Source: JAEUJM01 sp044221555
Lineage (GTDB): Bacteria > Actinomycetota > Acidimicrobiia > Acidimicrobiales > DATDAH01
Assembly: GCA_044221555.1 (NCBI GenBank)
Contig: JBGAOY010000036.1
Coordinates: forward strand, 1 to 34,284
Direction of reading: 5' to 3'
DNA: 34,284 nucleotides
Shown here: piece by piece, positions 23,831-31,767 of the stretch
How the letters are laid out: every line of letters begins with the position of its first letter
How positions within the stretch are numbered: position 1 is the stretch's first letter
The notes under the pieces: generated by a model
What the model was told of the DNA's origin: nothing
The model's database searches: none
The model's input: only the letters and a program-made list of their open reading frames with translations
Made by a program: the position numbers and the translations under genes

Positions 23831-24756
23831 CCGACGTGGCCGCACCCGTCGGCGAGCCGGCCGCGGCGCCCAAGACCTCGGACCGGCTGCGCCACGAGCG
23901 TCGCCTGGGGCTGCGCCTGTCGGCTCCCGCGTTCCTCGTCATGATCCTGGTCACGGCCTACCCGCTGGCCTACGCCCTCGTCCTCTCGCTCTACCGCTAC
24001 CGGCTCACCGACCCCGATGGCCGCGAGTTCGTCGGCCTGAAGAACTACTTCGTGGTGCTCACCGATCCCGTCTGGTGGAGCTCGGTGTCGACGACGGCCA
24101 TCATCACGGTCATCAGCGTGGCCGTCGAGCTGGTCCTCGGCTTCGGGTTCGCCTGGGTGATGTACCGGATCCTGCTCGGGCGCTCGATCATCCGGACCGC
24201 GATCCTCGTGCCCTACGGCATCGTCACGGTCGTGTCGGCGTTCGTGTGGCGCTACGCCTTCCAGCTCGACTCGGGCTTCGTCAACCAGTGGTTCGGCCTC
24301 GACGACTTCAACTGGTTCGGGCAGCGCTGGTCGTCGCTGTTCGTGATCACGCTGTCGGAGATCTGGAAGACCACCCCGTTCATCTCGCTGCTGCTGCTGG
24401 CCGGCCTGGTGCAGGTGCCCGAGGAGCTGCAGGAGGCGGCGAAGGTCGACGGCGCCACCGCGTGGCAACGGCTCCGCAAGGTGGTCCTGCCCAACATGAA
24501 GGCGGCGATCATGGTGGCGGTGCTGTTCCGCACCCTCGACGCGTGGCGCATCTTCGACAACCCGTTCGTGATGACGGGTGGGGCCAACAACACCGAGACG
24601 CTGTCGTTCCTCGCCTATCGCCAGAACGTCACCCTGGTGAACCTGGGGGCGGGCTCGGCCGTGTCGGTCCTCCTGTTCGGGACCGTCGTGCTGATCGCCT
24701 TCATCTTCATCAAGGTGTTCCGCACCGACCTCAGCCAGGTCCGGGGTGACGCCTGA
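23827..24756 (+). CDS. SugA-like sugar ABC permease
   Basis: 309 residues from GTG 23827, overlapping the lipoprotein stop (GTGA). Six hydrophobic segments are expected for MalF/UgpA-type subunits; the first is at about residues 34-56. The EAA loop that docks on the ATPase is visible as QEAAKVDGATAWQRLRKVVLPNMKAAI. A cytoplasmic N-terminal tail rich in Ala, Pro and charged residues precedes the first helix. The TGATG junction with the next gene shows tight translational coupling. Confidence 0.92.
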   Translation: MTDVAAPVGEPAAAPKTSDRLRHERRLGLRLSAPAFLVMILVTAYPLAYALVLSLYRYRLTDPDGREFVGLKNYFVVLTDPVWWSSVSTTAIITVISVAVELVLGFGFAWVMYRILLGRSIIRTAILVPYGIVTVVSAFVWRYAFQLDSGFVNQWFGLDDFNWFGQRWSSLFVITLSEIWKTTPFISLLLLAGLVQVPEELQEAAKVDGATAWQRLRKVVLPNMKAAIMVAVLFRTLDAWRIFDNPFVMTGGANNTETLSFLAYRQNVTLVNLGAGSAVSVLLFGTVVLIAFIFIKVFRTDLSQVRGDA

Positions 24757-25589
24757 TGGCGGGCCAGAAGACCAGCAACTGGTGGACCGCCTGGGGCGTG
24801 GTGATCCTGGCCTGGGCCGCCTTCCCCCTGCTCTGGATGACCTCGCTGGCGTTCAAGAGCCCCGAGACCTTCCGCACCGGCACCCCCACGTTCTGGCCCA
24901 AGGACTGGACCTGGGAGAACTTCAAGACCGTCTTCGACGACGAGTTGTTCACCTCGGCGCTGCGCAACTCGTTCGGCATCGCCATCATCGCCACCCTGCT
25001 GTCGGTGGTGGTGGCCATGTTCGCGGCCTACGCCATCGCCCGTCTCGACTTCCCCGGCAAGAAGCTGCTCCTGTCGATGGCACTGGCCATCGCCATGTTC
25101 CCCCAAGCGGCGCTGGTCGGGCCCCTGTTCAACATGTGGCGGGGCCTCGGCATCTACGACACGTGGATCGGCCTCATCATCCCCTACCTCACCTTCGCCC
25201 TGCCCCTGTCCATCTGGACGATGTCGGCGTTCTTCCGCCAGATCCCCTGGGAGATGGAGCAGGCCGCCCAGGTCGACGGGGCCACACCGTGGCAGGCCTT
25301 CCGGAAGGTGATCGTCCCGCTGGCGGCGCCGGGCGTGTTCACCACGGCCATCCTCACGTTCTTCTTCTGCTGGAACGAGTTCCTGTTCGCCATCTCGCTG
25401 ACCTCCACCGACAAGGCCCGCACGGTGCCCGCCGCCCTGTCGTTCTTCACCGGCCAGTCCCAGTTCCAGTCGCCGGTCACCGCGATCATGGCCGCCTCGG
25501 TGGTCGTCACCATCCCCATCGTGATCCTCGTGCTCGTCTTCCAGCGCCGCATCGTCGCCGGGTTGACCGCCGGGGCCGTCAAGGGCTGA
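24756..25589 (+). CDS. SugB-like sugar ABC permease
   Basis: 277 residues from ATG 24756, sharing its A with the stop of the upstream permease. The family fold (MalG type) is clear: N-terminal helix WWTAWGVVILAWAAFPLLWM, the phrase FKSPETFRTGTPTFWPKDWTWENF between helices 1 and 2, and the EAA-type loop EQAAQVDGATPWQAFRKVIVPLAAPGVF. It forms the membrane channel with the preceding permease. The next gene starts 19 bp later. Confidence 0.92.
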   Translation: MAGQKTSNWWTAWGVVILAWAAFPLLWMTSLAFKSPETFRTGTPTFWPKDWTWENFKTVFDDELFTSALRNSFGIAIIATLLSVVVAMFAAYAIARLDFPGKKLLLSMALAIAMFPQAALVGPLFNMWRGLGIYDTWIGLIIPYLTFALPLSIWTMSAFFRQIPWEMEQAAQVDGATPWQAFRKVIVPLAAPGVFTTAILTFFFCWNEFLFAISLTSTDKARTVPAALSFFTGQSQFQSPVTAIMAASVVVTIPIVILVLVFQRRIVAGLTAGAVKG

Positions 25590-25608
25590 GACAAGGGAGC
25601 ACCGCTTC

Positions 25609-26781
25609 ATGGCCGAGATCACCCTGCGCAACATCGTGAAGAAGTACGGCGACGGCTTCCCCGCGGTCAACGACGTGAGCCTCGACATCGCCGACGGCGA
25701 ATTCATGATCCTGGTCGGGCCCTCGGGCTGCGGGAAGTCGACCCTGCTGCGCATGATCGTCGGCCTCGAGGACATCACCGAGGGCGAGTTGCGCATCGGC
25801 GGTGAGCGCATGAACGAGAAGGCGCCCCGCGACCGCAACCTGGCCATGGTGTTCCAGAACTACGCGCTCTACCCGCACCTCACCGTGTTCGAGAACATCG
25901 CCTTCCCGTTGCGGCTGCGCCATGTGGCCGACGACGAGGTGAAGCGCAAGGTCGAGGAGGCCGCCGCCACCCTCGAGCTCACCGACCACCTCGACCGCCG
26001 ACCCAGCAACCTCTCGGGGGGCCAGCGCCAGCGGGTGGCCATGGGCCGCGCCATCGTCCGCGAGGCCGACGCCTTCCTCTTCGACGAGCCGCTGTCGAAC
26101 CTCGACGCGAAGCTGCGGGGCCAGATGCGCACCGAGATCCTCCGCATGCAGCGGCGGATGGGCACCACCACCGTGTACGTCACCCACGACCAGGTCGAGG
26201 CGATGACCCTCGGCGACCGGGTGGCGCTGCTGCGCAAGGGCGAGTTGCAGCAGGTGGCCAAGCCCCGCGTGCTCTACGAGCACCCCAACAACATGTTCGT
26301 GGCCGGCTTCATCGGGTCGCCACCGATGAACTTCGTGCCCGCGTCGATCGAGGGGGACGAGATCCACCTGCCGTTCGTCTCCTTCGCCCTCCCGCCGGAC
26401 ATGCGCGACAAGGTGGGCGACCGCGAGCACGTCATCGTGGGGCTTCGGCCCGAGCGCTTCGAGGACCACAGCGAGGACGAGGGGGGCCACGCCGCAGACG
26501 GTGTCACCTTCGAGGCGGAGGTCGACGTGGTCGAGTGGCTGGGCAACGAGCAGTACGCCTACATCCCCTTCGAGGCGCCCGACGAGCTGCTCGGCACCCT
26601 CGACGAGCTCGAGCGCGACCTCGACAGCGAGCGCATGCGCAGCCAACTCGTGGTGGCACTCGATCCCTCCAGCACGGTCGATGCCGGCGGCCGGGCCCGG
26701 CTGTGGTTCGACCCCCGCCGCATGCACGTGTTCGACGTCGCCAGCGGCGAGAACCTCACCGATCCCGCCACCGAGGGCTGA
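25609..26781 (+). CDS. SugC/UgpC-like ABC transporter ATP-binding protein
   Basis: 390 residues from ATG 25609 with AGGGAG upstream. Walker A GPSGCGKST (37-45), Q-loop in FQNYALYPHLTVFENIAF, signature LSGGQRQRVAMGRAIV, Walker B AFLFDEP with the D-loop SNLDA, and switch histidine VTHDQ are all intact. Residues from about 240 form the MalK-type regulatory (TOBE) part, somewhat longer and more acidic than usual (EDHSEDEGGHAADG). It energises the two permeases above. The gene converges on the DUF4032 gene with only 30 bp between stops. Confidence 0.94.
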   Translation: MAEITLRNIVKKYGDGFPAVNDVSLDIADGEFMILVGPSGCGKSTLLRMIVGLEDITEGELRIGGERMNEKAPRDRNLAMVFQNYALYPHLTVFENIAFPLRLRHVADDEVKRKVEEAAATLELTDHLDRRPSNLSGGQRQRVAMGRAIVREADAFLFDEPLSNLDAKLRGQMRTEILRMQRRMGTTTVYVTHDQVEAMTLGDRVALLRKGELQQVAKPRVLYEHPNNMFVAGFIGSPPMNFVPASIEGDEIHLPFVSFALPPDMRDKVGDREHVIVGLRPERFEDHSEDEGGHAADGVTFEAEVDVVEWLGNEQYAYIPFEAPDELLGTLDELERDLDSERMRSQLVVALDPSSTVDAGGRARLWFDPRRMHVFDVASGENLTDPATEG

Positions 26782-26811
26782 CCGCGGCCGCGTCGGGGCG
26801 GGCGGCGCGGG

Positions 26812-28026
26812 TCACTCCAGGATCTGCTGCTCGCCCGGGCGATCGGGCAGGACCGTGGCCACGTAGTCGGCCAGCGCCTCCTCGTTGCCGATCTCGCGAC
26901 CGGCCGCCTCGGCCATCGCGTGACGGTGCTCGAGGAGCTGGTGGAAGATCTCGGCGGCCTCGAGGCGGTTGCCCAACTCGCGGGGCACCGCGCCGATGAT
27001 CGGCTCGTACACCTCGCCCAGCCAGCGAGCGGCACCGACCGCGGCGGGCACGGGGCGCCCCTCGTCCTGCTCGAGGCGGGCCCGGAAGTTCTCGATGTCC
27101 GCCAGCAGCCGCCGCGCCTGGTTCTCCTGCACCTCGAGGCCGGTCCGCTGGCGCAGGGCGCGGAAGTGGTGGCCCTCCTCCACGATCGTCGGCGTGATGT
27201 CGAGCACGTGGCCGCCCTCGACGGATCGGATGGCGAGCTCCTCCACGTCGAAGCCCAGTTCGTTGATGCGGCGGACCCGGTCGTCGATCCGCCACCGCTC
27301 GGCGCGGTCGAAGCGATCGCTCCGGGTCAGCTCCTCCCACAGCGACCGGTAGCGGTGGACGAGGTCGTCGGCCAGGGCCACGGGATCGACGTCGTCGTCG
27401 ACACGGCCGGCGGCCTGGAGGTCGAGCACGCCGCCGACCAGGTTCTCGTGGGCGATCTCGAGGTCGTGGGCCCGGAGCTGGTCGCTGATCGAGGGTCGCA
27501 CCTCCGTGGTCTCGGCATCCACCAGGTAGGCCATCATCGCCCCGGCGTCACGACGGAACAGGATGTTCGACGGCGAGCAGTCTCCCCAGAAGGCACCGAC
27601 GAGGTGCAGCCGCACCAACAGCACGACCGCCGCATCGAGCAGCAGGTCGGTGGAGGTCGGGGCCTCGCGGCCGATCACGTACCAGTACGGCAGGGAGAAG
27701 TCGAGGTACCGGGTGATGAGGGCGGCCACGCCCTGCGCGTCGCGCGTCTGCACGAGCCCGACCGGCTCGACCACGGGGAGCCCCTCGTCGCGCAGCCGGC
27801 GCAGCGCACCGTGCTCGGCGGTGGCGGCCGACGCCTCGGTCTCCTTGATCGCGTACACGCGGTGGTCGTAGCGGACGAAGCGCACGACGTGGCGGCTGAT
27901 GCCGTGGGCCATGGGCACGAGCCGCTCGTGCTCCCAGCGAGCCAGTGGTGTCCCCCACGGCAGGTCGAGGAAGTCGGGGTGGCCACCCCGCACCACGATC
28001 TCGACCTCGGGGAGACCGTCGACCAT
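26812..28026 (-). CDS. DUF4032 protein with kinase-like (LPS kinase) N-terminal fold
   Basis: 404 residues from ATG 28026; CACGAT lies 6 bp upstream. The N-terminal half looks like a small-molecule kinase: a lysine-like strand YAIKETEASAATAEHGALRRL, the catalytic-loop analogue FWGDCSPSNILF and the metal-loop analogue MAYLVDAETTEV. The second half is the DUF4032 domain (from RPSISDQLRAHDLEIAHENLVGGVLDL through GFDVEELAIRSVEGGHVLDITP to HFRALRQRTGLEVQENQARRLLADIENFRARLE). The role is unknown; phosphorylation of a sugar or lipid-linked acceptor is a reasonable inference. It is convergent with the sugar ABC operon, which hints at a link with imported sugar. Confidence 0.85.
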   Translation of the reverse strand: MVDGLPEVEIVVRGGHPDFLDLPWGTPLARWEHERLVPMAHGISRHVVRFVRYDHRVYAIKETEASAATAEHGALRRLRDEGLPVVEPVGLVQTRDAQGVAALITRYLDFSLPYWYVIGREAPTSTDLLLDAAVVLLVRLHLVGAFWGDCSPSNILFRRDAGAMMAYLVDAETTEVRPSISDQLRAHDLEIAHENLVGGVLDLQAAGRVDDDVDPVALADDLVHRYRSLWEELTRSDRFDRAERWRIDDRVRRINELGFDVEELAIRSVEGGHVLDITPTIVEEGHHFRALRQRTGLEVQENQARRLLADIENFRARLEQDEGRPVPAAVGAARWLGEVYEPIIGAVPRELGNRLEAAEIFHQLLEHRHAMAEAAGREIGNEEALADYVATVLPDRPGEQQILE

Positions 28027-28090
28027 GGCGCGATCGTGACACGACCGTCGCCGCCGCGCCGGACCAGTGGATGCCGCGGAACCAGTGGGA

Positions 28091-28795
28091 TCAGCGGAAC
28101 GGCTGGTTGCCGTAGCGGTCGAGATGGACCACCTCGCCGATGGGGCGGCGGGTGGTGGGCCCGTACTTCCCCCGCGCCCAGCCGATGGGGATGATGCACA
28201 CGGGGTTCACGTTGCGCGGCAGGCCGAGGATCTTGCGGGCGGCGCGGACGTTCCAGATCGGCAGCGTCTGCAGCGACGCCCCGAGGCCCACCGCCCGGCA
28301 GCCGAGCAGCAGGTTCTGCACCGCCGGGTACACCGACCCGTAGAACGACGCCACCGAGATCTGGGGCCGGCCCACCGGGCGGTGCTTGAGCCCCCGCCGG
28401 TAGCACGGGATCACGAACACCGGTAGGTCCTCGAAGTGCTCCGCCTGCCACTGCCCGGGCCGCATCCCCCGCAGCTCCTTCTCGTCGCCCCGCGCCATGC
28501 GCTCCACGATCGGGTTGAACAGCCGGTACAGGCGGCGGTACAGCGCGGCCAGGCGGGCCTTCTGGTCGCGGTCCTCGACCACCAGGTACGACCAGTCCTG
28601 GGTGTTCGAGCTGGTGGGCGCCTTGAGCGACAGCTCCAGCAGGGGCAGGAGCACGTCGTGGGACACGGGCTCGAGGTGCAGGCGGCGCACCGCACGCTGG
28701 GTGCGCATGGCCTCCTCCATGGGCATGCCCAGGCGGGCCAGCGCCTCGGCCGGCTCGGGCGGCGCGAACGGGTCCGGCGACTCCGTGGTGCTCAT
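28091..28795 (-). CDS. Nitroreductase-family flavoprotein
   Basis: 234 residues from ATG 28795, which has TACGCT 7 bp upstream. The FMN-binding nitroreductase pattern is present: MRTQRAVRRLHLEPVSHDVLLPLLELSLKAPTSSNTQDWSYLVVEDRDQK, the dimer-interface phrase GSVYPAVQNLLLGCRAVGLGASLQTLP, and the C-terminal VCIIPIGWARGKYGPTTRRP. Such enzymes reduce nitroaromatics, quinones or enones with NAD(P)H and FMN; some act in demethylation or cofactor synthesis. The physiological substrate is not evident. The next gene on the same strand (DUF4032) starts 64 bp downstream. Confidence 0.93.
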   Translation of the reverse strand: MSTTESPDPFAPPEPAEALARLGMPMEEAMRTQRAVRRLHLEPVSHDVLLPLLELSLKAPTSSNTQDWSYLVVEDRDQKARLAALYRRLYRLFNPIVERMARGDEKELRGMRPGQWQAEHFEDLPVFVIPCYRRGLKHRPVGRPQISVASFYGSVYPAVQNLLLGCRAVGLGASLQTLPIWNVRAARKILGLPRNVNPVCIIPIGWARGKYGPTTRRPIGEVVHLDRYGNQPFR

Positions 28796-28802
28796 CGCGC
28801 CG

Positions 28803-28808
28803 AGCGTA
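28803..28808 (-). promoter_or_regulatory. -10-like TACGCT upstream of nitroreductase gene
   Basis: Minus-strand TACGCT with 7 bp to ATG 28795. Flanking bases also resemble those at 22399-22404. Confidence 0.5.
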
Positions 28809-28820
28809 GGTCGGCGCCGG

Positions 28821-29366
28821 CTAGGCGTCGATGCGGTAGCGGAGCGCCAACTCGTCGGCCTTGGCCAGGAACGAGGCGGCCTCCTCGGGGAACTGGGTCG
28901 ACTCGGCCTTGGCCCGGAGGCGCCCGATCCGACGACGGCGATCCGCCGTGCGGGCGTCCTCCTCCACCGACCGCGGCGCCCAGTCGTCCACCATCAGGCC
29001 GACGCGTTGGACGACGTCGACCGCCAGTTCCTCGGTCACCGCGATGGCGTGCTGGACCGCGTGCTCGAGCGTCGCCCCGTCCCGCAACCGCGCCCGCGCG
29101 ACCGCGATCGCCTCCCGGCCCAGCTCCACCTCGATCAGGCGGGTGGCGGCCTCGTAGCCGTGCCACTCGGCCTGGCGCGAGCGCGCCACGGTGGCGGCCC
29201 AGGCCTTGAGCCGACGGGCCGCCTCGTCGCGGTCGGCCCGCTCGGCCGACCGCCGTCGACGATCGCGCTCCTCGCGGGCGATCCGCTCCTGGACGAGTCG
29301 CAGTCCTTCGCCGTCGTCGGCCCAGGGCGGCGGGGTCGGGGGCGGACGTCGTCGCCGCAGAGCCAC
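28821..29366 (-). CDS. Arg/Ala-rich helical protein with a DUF2786-like C-terminus
   Basis: 181 residues from GTG 29366; the start is uncertain because no ribosome-binding site or TANNNT at short distance is seen. The N-terminal 60 residues are Pro- then Arg/Glu-rich (ERIAREERDRRRRSAERADRDEAARRL) and probably form a charged coiled coil. The C-terminal RRRIGRLRAKAESTQFPEEAASFLAKADELALRYRID closely follows the DUF2786 motif (KIxaLLAKAESTxxPEEAExxxAKAQELMxRxxID). Such domains are found alone or next to SprT- or DUF7168-type partners and are of unknown function. There is no signal peptide. It lies 25 bp upstream of the nitroreductase start and may be transcribed with it. Confidence 0.75.
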   Translation of the reverse strand: MALRRRRPPPTPPPWADDGEGLRLVQERIAREERDRRRRSAERADRDEAARRLKAWAATVARSRQAEWHGYEAATRLIEVELGREAIAVARARLRDGATLEHAVQHAIAVTEELAVDVVQRVGLMVDDWAPRSVEEDARTADRRRRIGRLRAKAESTQFPEEAASFLAKADELALRYRIDA

Positions 29367-29482
29367 GGTTGTCCATCGGCCCGGGCGGCAACTACTTGAA
29401 GCGGCGGACGGCCACGAAAGGGATCATGAGAGGCACGCGGAGGGCCCGCCCGGCGCCGCACCCGAGGGCGCGGTTCGGGGCG

Positions 29483-30958
29483 TCAGCGACCGATGCGCAC
29501 CGGCACCGCGTCGGTGCCCGTGCCGCCGTCGACCTGGTCGGCGGCCAGCCAGATCGCCTGGCTCGCGGGCGCCGCGCTGGCGACGGCGAGGTGCTGCAGA
29601 TCGTCGGGATGGGGCTCGAACGGCGCCGGGCCGCCACCGGTGTGGGCGGTGCGGTACTCCCGGCCGATCCCACGGCCGACCGCGGCCAGGACCAGGGCGA
29701 AGTCGGGGTGCAACTGGCGGAGGTGGCGGCGCAGCCGCCGGGTCCGCCGCCGCGGCTCGTAGAACCGCCGGAAGGCTCGCAGCACCCCGGCATCGAGTTG
29801 GTCGACGCTCATGCCGGCCGGCTCGAAGGTGGTGCGCAGGAGCGTGTAGTGCGACCAGTCGAAGTCGAAGATGCGGCCCTCGTCCCAGAGGCGCGAGAAG
29901 GTCCCGGTGCCCGGCAGCGGCGTGAGCACGCTGAAGAAGGCGAGGTCGACGCCGATCTCGTCGGCGAACTCGACGGTGTCGTCGAACACGTCGGGACCAT
30001 CGGCGTCGAAGCCGAACACGAACGCGCCCTCCACGCCGATGCGGGCGTCGTGGATCCGGGCGACCAGGTCGGCGTACTCCGAGGGTCGGTTCTTCTTGTT
30101 GGCCTCAAGCAGCGACTCGCGCGTGATCGACTCGAGGCCGAGGAAGAAGCTGGAGCATCCCGACCGGCGCGCCAGGTCGAGCAGTTCCTCGTTGCGGGCG
30201 ATGCCGATGCTCGTCTGGGCGATCCACTTCACCGGCAGGTCGGCCCCGGCCATGGCGGTGAGCAGCTCGGTGGTGTAGTCGAGATCGGAGCCGAAGTCGT
30301 CGTCGGTGAAGAACAGCCCGGCGGTGAGGCGGTTCCGCTTCGTGCGGCGGCGCAGCTCGTCGATCACCACGCCCGGGTCCCGGTGGCGTTGGCCCCGGCC
30401 GTTGATGCGGATGACCGAGCAGTAGTCGCAGTTGAACCGGCACCCGCGGGTGCTCTGCACGCTGTACTGGGGCCAGTAGCGCCAGGTCGGGAACCGGTCG
30501 TAGAACGGGCCGAGCTCGTCGAAGGTGGGGGTGTCGCTCATGTCGTCCCACGAGCCCCGGTACAGCCCCGACAGCGTGCCGTCGAGGGCATCGGCCAGCA
30601 CCGCCGGGAGGATCGACTCCGCCTCACCCACCACGACGGCGTCGGCGTGGCGCAGCGCCTCGCCGGGCAGCAGCGACACGTGCACCCCACCCATGACCAC
30701 CGGCACGCCGAGCGCCCGGTAGTGGTCGGCGATCTCGTAGGCCCGCGGGGCGAACAGCGTCCATGCGGTGATGCCGACGAGGTCGGGCCGCTCGTCGGGG
30801 AGCGGCTCGTAGTTCTCGTCGACGACGACGGCCTCCCAGCCCTCCCGGCGGGCGAGGGCCCCGATGGTCATCAGCCCGAGAGGCACGAAGCGATGACCCC
30901 ACACGTGGTGCAGCCCGTTCGCCGCCGACCGCGGCAGGATCAGGTGCAGGACGGGCAC
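29483..30958 (-). CDS. B12-binding-domain radical SAM protein
   Basis: 491 residues from GTG 30958, chosen because TACTGT lies exactly 7 bp upstream; GTG 30967 is the alternative. The N-terminal domain (about 1-130) has the Rossmann-like shape of a cobalamin-binding domain (LGLMTIGALARREGWEAVVVDENYEPLP, PVVMGGVHVSLLPGEALRHADAVVVGEAE), but no DxHxxG is seen, as in several members. The radical SAM cluster is C173-x3-C177-x2-C180 (GCRFNCDYCSV). Then follow TDDDFG, SIGIARNEELLDLARRSGCSSFFLGLES and a C-terminal portion like DUF4070 (LPGTGTFSRLWDEGRI, TLLRTTFEPAGMS). Relatives include hopanoid methyltransferases, but no hopanoid gene is near. Substrate unknown. Confidence 0.92.
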   Translation of the reverse strand: MPVLHLILPRSAANGLHHVWGHRFVPLGLMTIGALARREGWEAVVVDENYEPLPDERPDLVGITAWTLFAPRAYEIADHYRALGVPVVMGGVHVSLLPGEALRHADAVVVGEAESILPAVLADALDGTLSGLYRGSWDDMSDTPTFDELGPFYDRFPTWRYWPQYSVQSTRGCRFNCDYCSVIRINGRGQRHRDPGVVIDELRRRTKRNRLTAGLFFTDDDFGSDLDYTTELLTAMAGADLPVKWIAQTSIGIARNEELLDLARRSGCSSFFLGLESITRESLLEANKKNRPSEYADLVARIHDARIGVEGAFVFGFDADGPDVFDDTVEFADEIGVDLAFFSVLTPLPGTGTFSRLWDEGRIFDFDWSHYTLLRTTFEPAGMSVDQLDAGVLRAFRRFYEPRRRTRRLRRHLRQLHPDFALVLAAVGRGIGREYRTAHTGGGPAPFEPHPDDLQHLAVASAAPASQAIWLAADQVDGGTGTDAVPVRIGR

Positions 30959-30965
30959 GCCGGTC

Positions 30966-30971
30966 ACAGTA
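30966..30971 (-). promoter_or_regulatory. -10-like TACTGT upstream of radical SAM gene
   Basis: Minus-strand TACTGT with 7 bp to GTG 30958. The 212-bp stretch from here to the ferredoxin stop holds no gene I can support. Confidence 0.5.
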
Positions 30972-31170
30972 ATTCCGTTCGCCCCGGCGTGCCGGTGCCC
31001 CGAGCGCGCCTCGTGCGGCCGACCGCGACCGCCACCGTCGCCTGCCCACGTTCTGGCCATGAGCCGGCCGACCCGGCGTCGGCGATCAACGGCGGCAACG
31101 TCGACCGGCTCGAGGTGACCTGGCGCTGCGCCGCCCGAACGGGTGACGGCCCCGGTACCGGCTGCTGCCG

Positions 31171-31554
31171 CTAGCCCATGGGATGGCGCAGGCGGTACTG
31201 GATGCGGCGCAGGATGCTCGACCGCGGCGGCGCCACCGCCGGCTCGGGCTCCGGCTCGGCGACCGGCTCGGGCTCGGGCTCGGGTTGCTCCTGCTCGACG
31301 ACGATGCAGGTGCCGGGGCAATTGGCCGCCGCCTCGTCCACCGCGGTCTCGAGGCTCTCGGGAACCCGCGCCCACGCGGTGAACCCCGTCGACGCGTCGT
31401 CGTGATCCTCGAAGCGCCGTGTCTCGCCGAAGTGCGCCGCGTCCTCCTGCACCATCGCGAGGCCGTCCTCGGCCATCCAGAAGACCTCGGGCACCGCCCT
31501 CGCGCAGTCTCCCGCTCCCGTGCACACTTCTCGCTCGATCCGTACCCGCGTCAT
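31171..31554 (-). CDS. [3Fe-4S]-type ferredoxin with acidic Glu-Pro tail
   Basis: 127 residues. The first half follows actinobacterial P450-type ferredoxins: REVCTGAGDCARAVPEVFWMAEDG with C11 and C17 and, later, NCPGTCIVV with C79 and C83. The C-x5-C...CP arrangement suits a [3Fe-4S] cluster; C83 is an extra Cys. Between the two cluster parts an insert HFGETRRFEDHDDASTGFTAWARV makes it longer than usual (about 65-70 residues). After the cluster part is a tail of repeated Glu-Pro (QEQPEPEPEPVAEPEPEP), then a basic end SSILRRIQYRLRHPMG. No P450 gene is in the window. It is divergent from the aldolase gene and has an inverted repeat at its promoter. Confidence 0.88.
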   Translation of the reverse strand: MTRVRIEREVCTGAGDCARAVPEVFWMAEDGLAMVQEDAAHFGETRRFEDHDDASTGFTAWARVPESLETAVDEAAANCPGTCIVVEQEQPEPEPEPVAEPEPEPAVAPPRSSILRRIQYRLRHPMG

Positions 31555-31585
31555 GCCAACCGACCTTCTTCTCCAGCCATCAGGA

Positions 31586-31600
31586 CCTACGCAACGTAGG
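31586..31600 (-). promoter_or_regulatory. Inverted repeat at the ferredoxin promoter
   Basis: CCTACG / CGTAGG arms with a 3-bp centre. On the minus strand the -10-like TACGTT lies within it, about 40 bp upstream of the ferredoxin ATG (31554), with a purine-rich GGAGAAGAAGG before the start. This may be promoter plus operator. Confidence 0.4.
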
Positions 31601-31755
31601 CCACCGGGGCGCCCGAGGGTTCATCCCGCGGCCCCGGCGTGCCGGGTGCCCCATCCGACCGCGGCGGCGACCAGCAGAGGGACCGCCTGCGCGCCGGTCG
31701 TCGGCCGCTGACGGGACGGCCCGCCGGCCCGGATGTCCCGGCGGTGGAGCGGTCG

Positions 31756-31761
31756 TAGGAT
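31756..31761 (+). promoter_or_regulatory. -10-like TAGGAT upstream of class II aldolase gene
   Basis: TAGGAT with 6 bp to ATG 31768; no ribosome-binding site. The region 31601-31755 is non-coding as far as I can tell. Confidence 0.5.
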
Positions 31762-31767
31762 CGAGCC

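Noticed and set aside
22388..23845. Minus-strand 485-codon frame across the LpqY-like gene
   Set aside because: No domain, composition like an antisense shadow; the plus-strand lipoprotein is clear.
24615..25847. Minus-strand 410-codon frame across the SugB-like permease gene
   Set aside because: Glu/His/Gly/Asp-rich antisense shadow; the permease is well supported.
26782..26811. GC-rich stretch between SugC-like and DUF4032 genes as a terminator
   Set aside because: Only short, poorly paired CCGCG/CGCGG arms; not convincing.
29369..31174. Plus-strand 601-codon frame across the radical SAM gene
   Set aside because: No recognisable domain; the minus-strand frame carries the cluster motif and its own promoter-like element.
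31240..31300. GGCTCG repeat as a non-coding microsatellite
   Set aside because: On the minus strand it codes for the Glu-Pro tail of the ferredoxin in frame.
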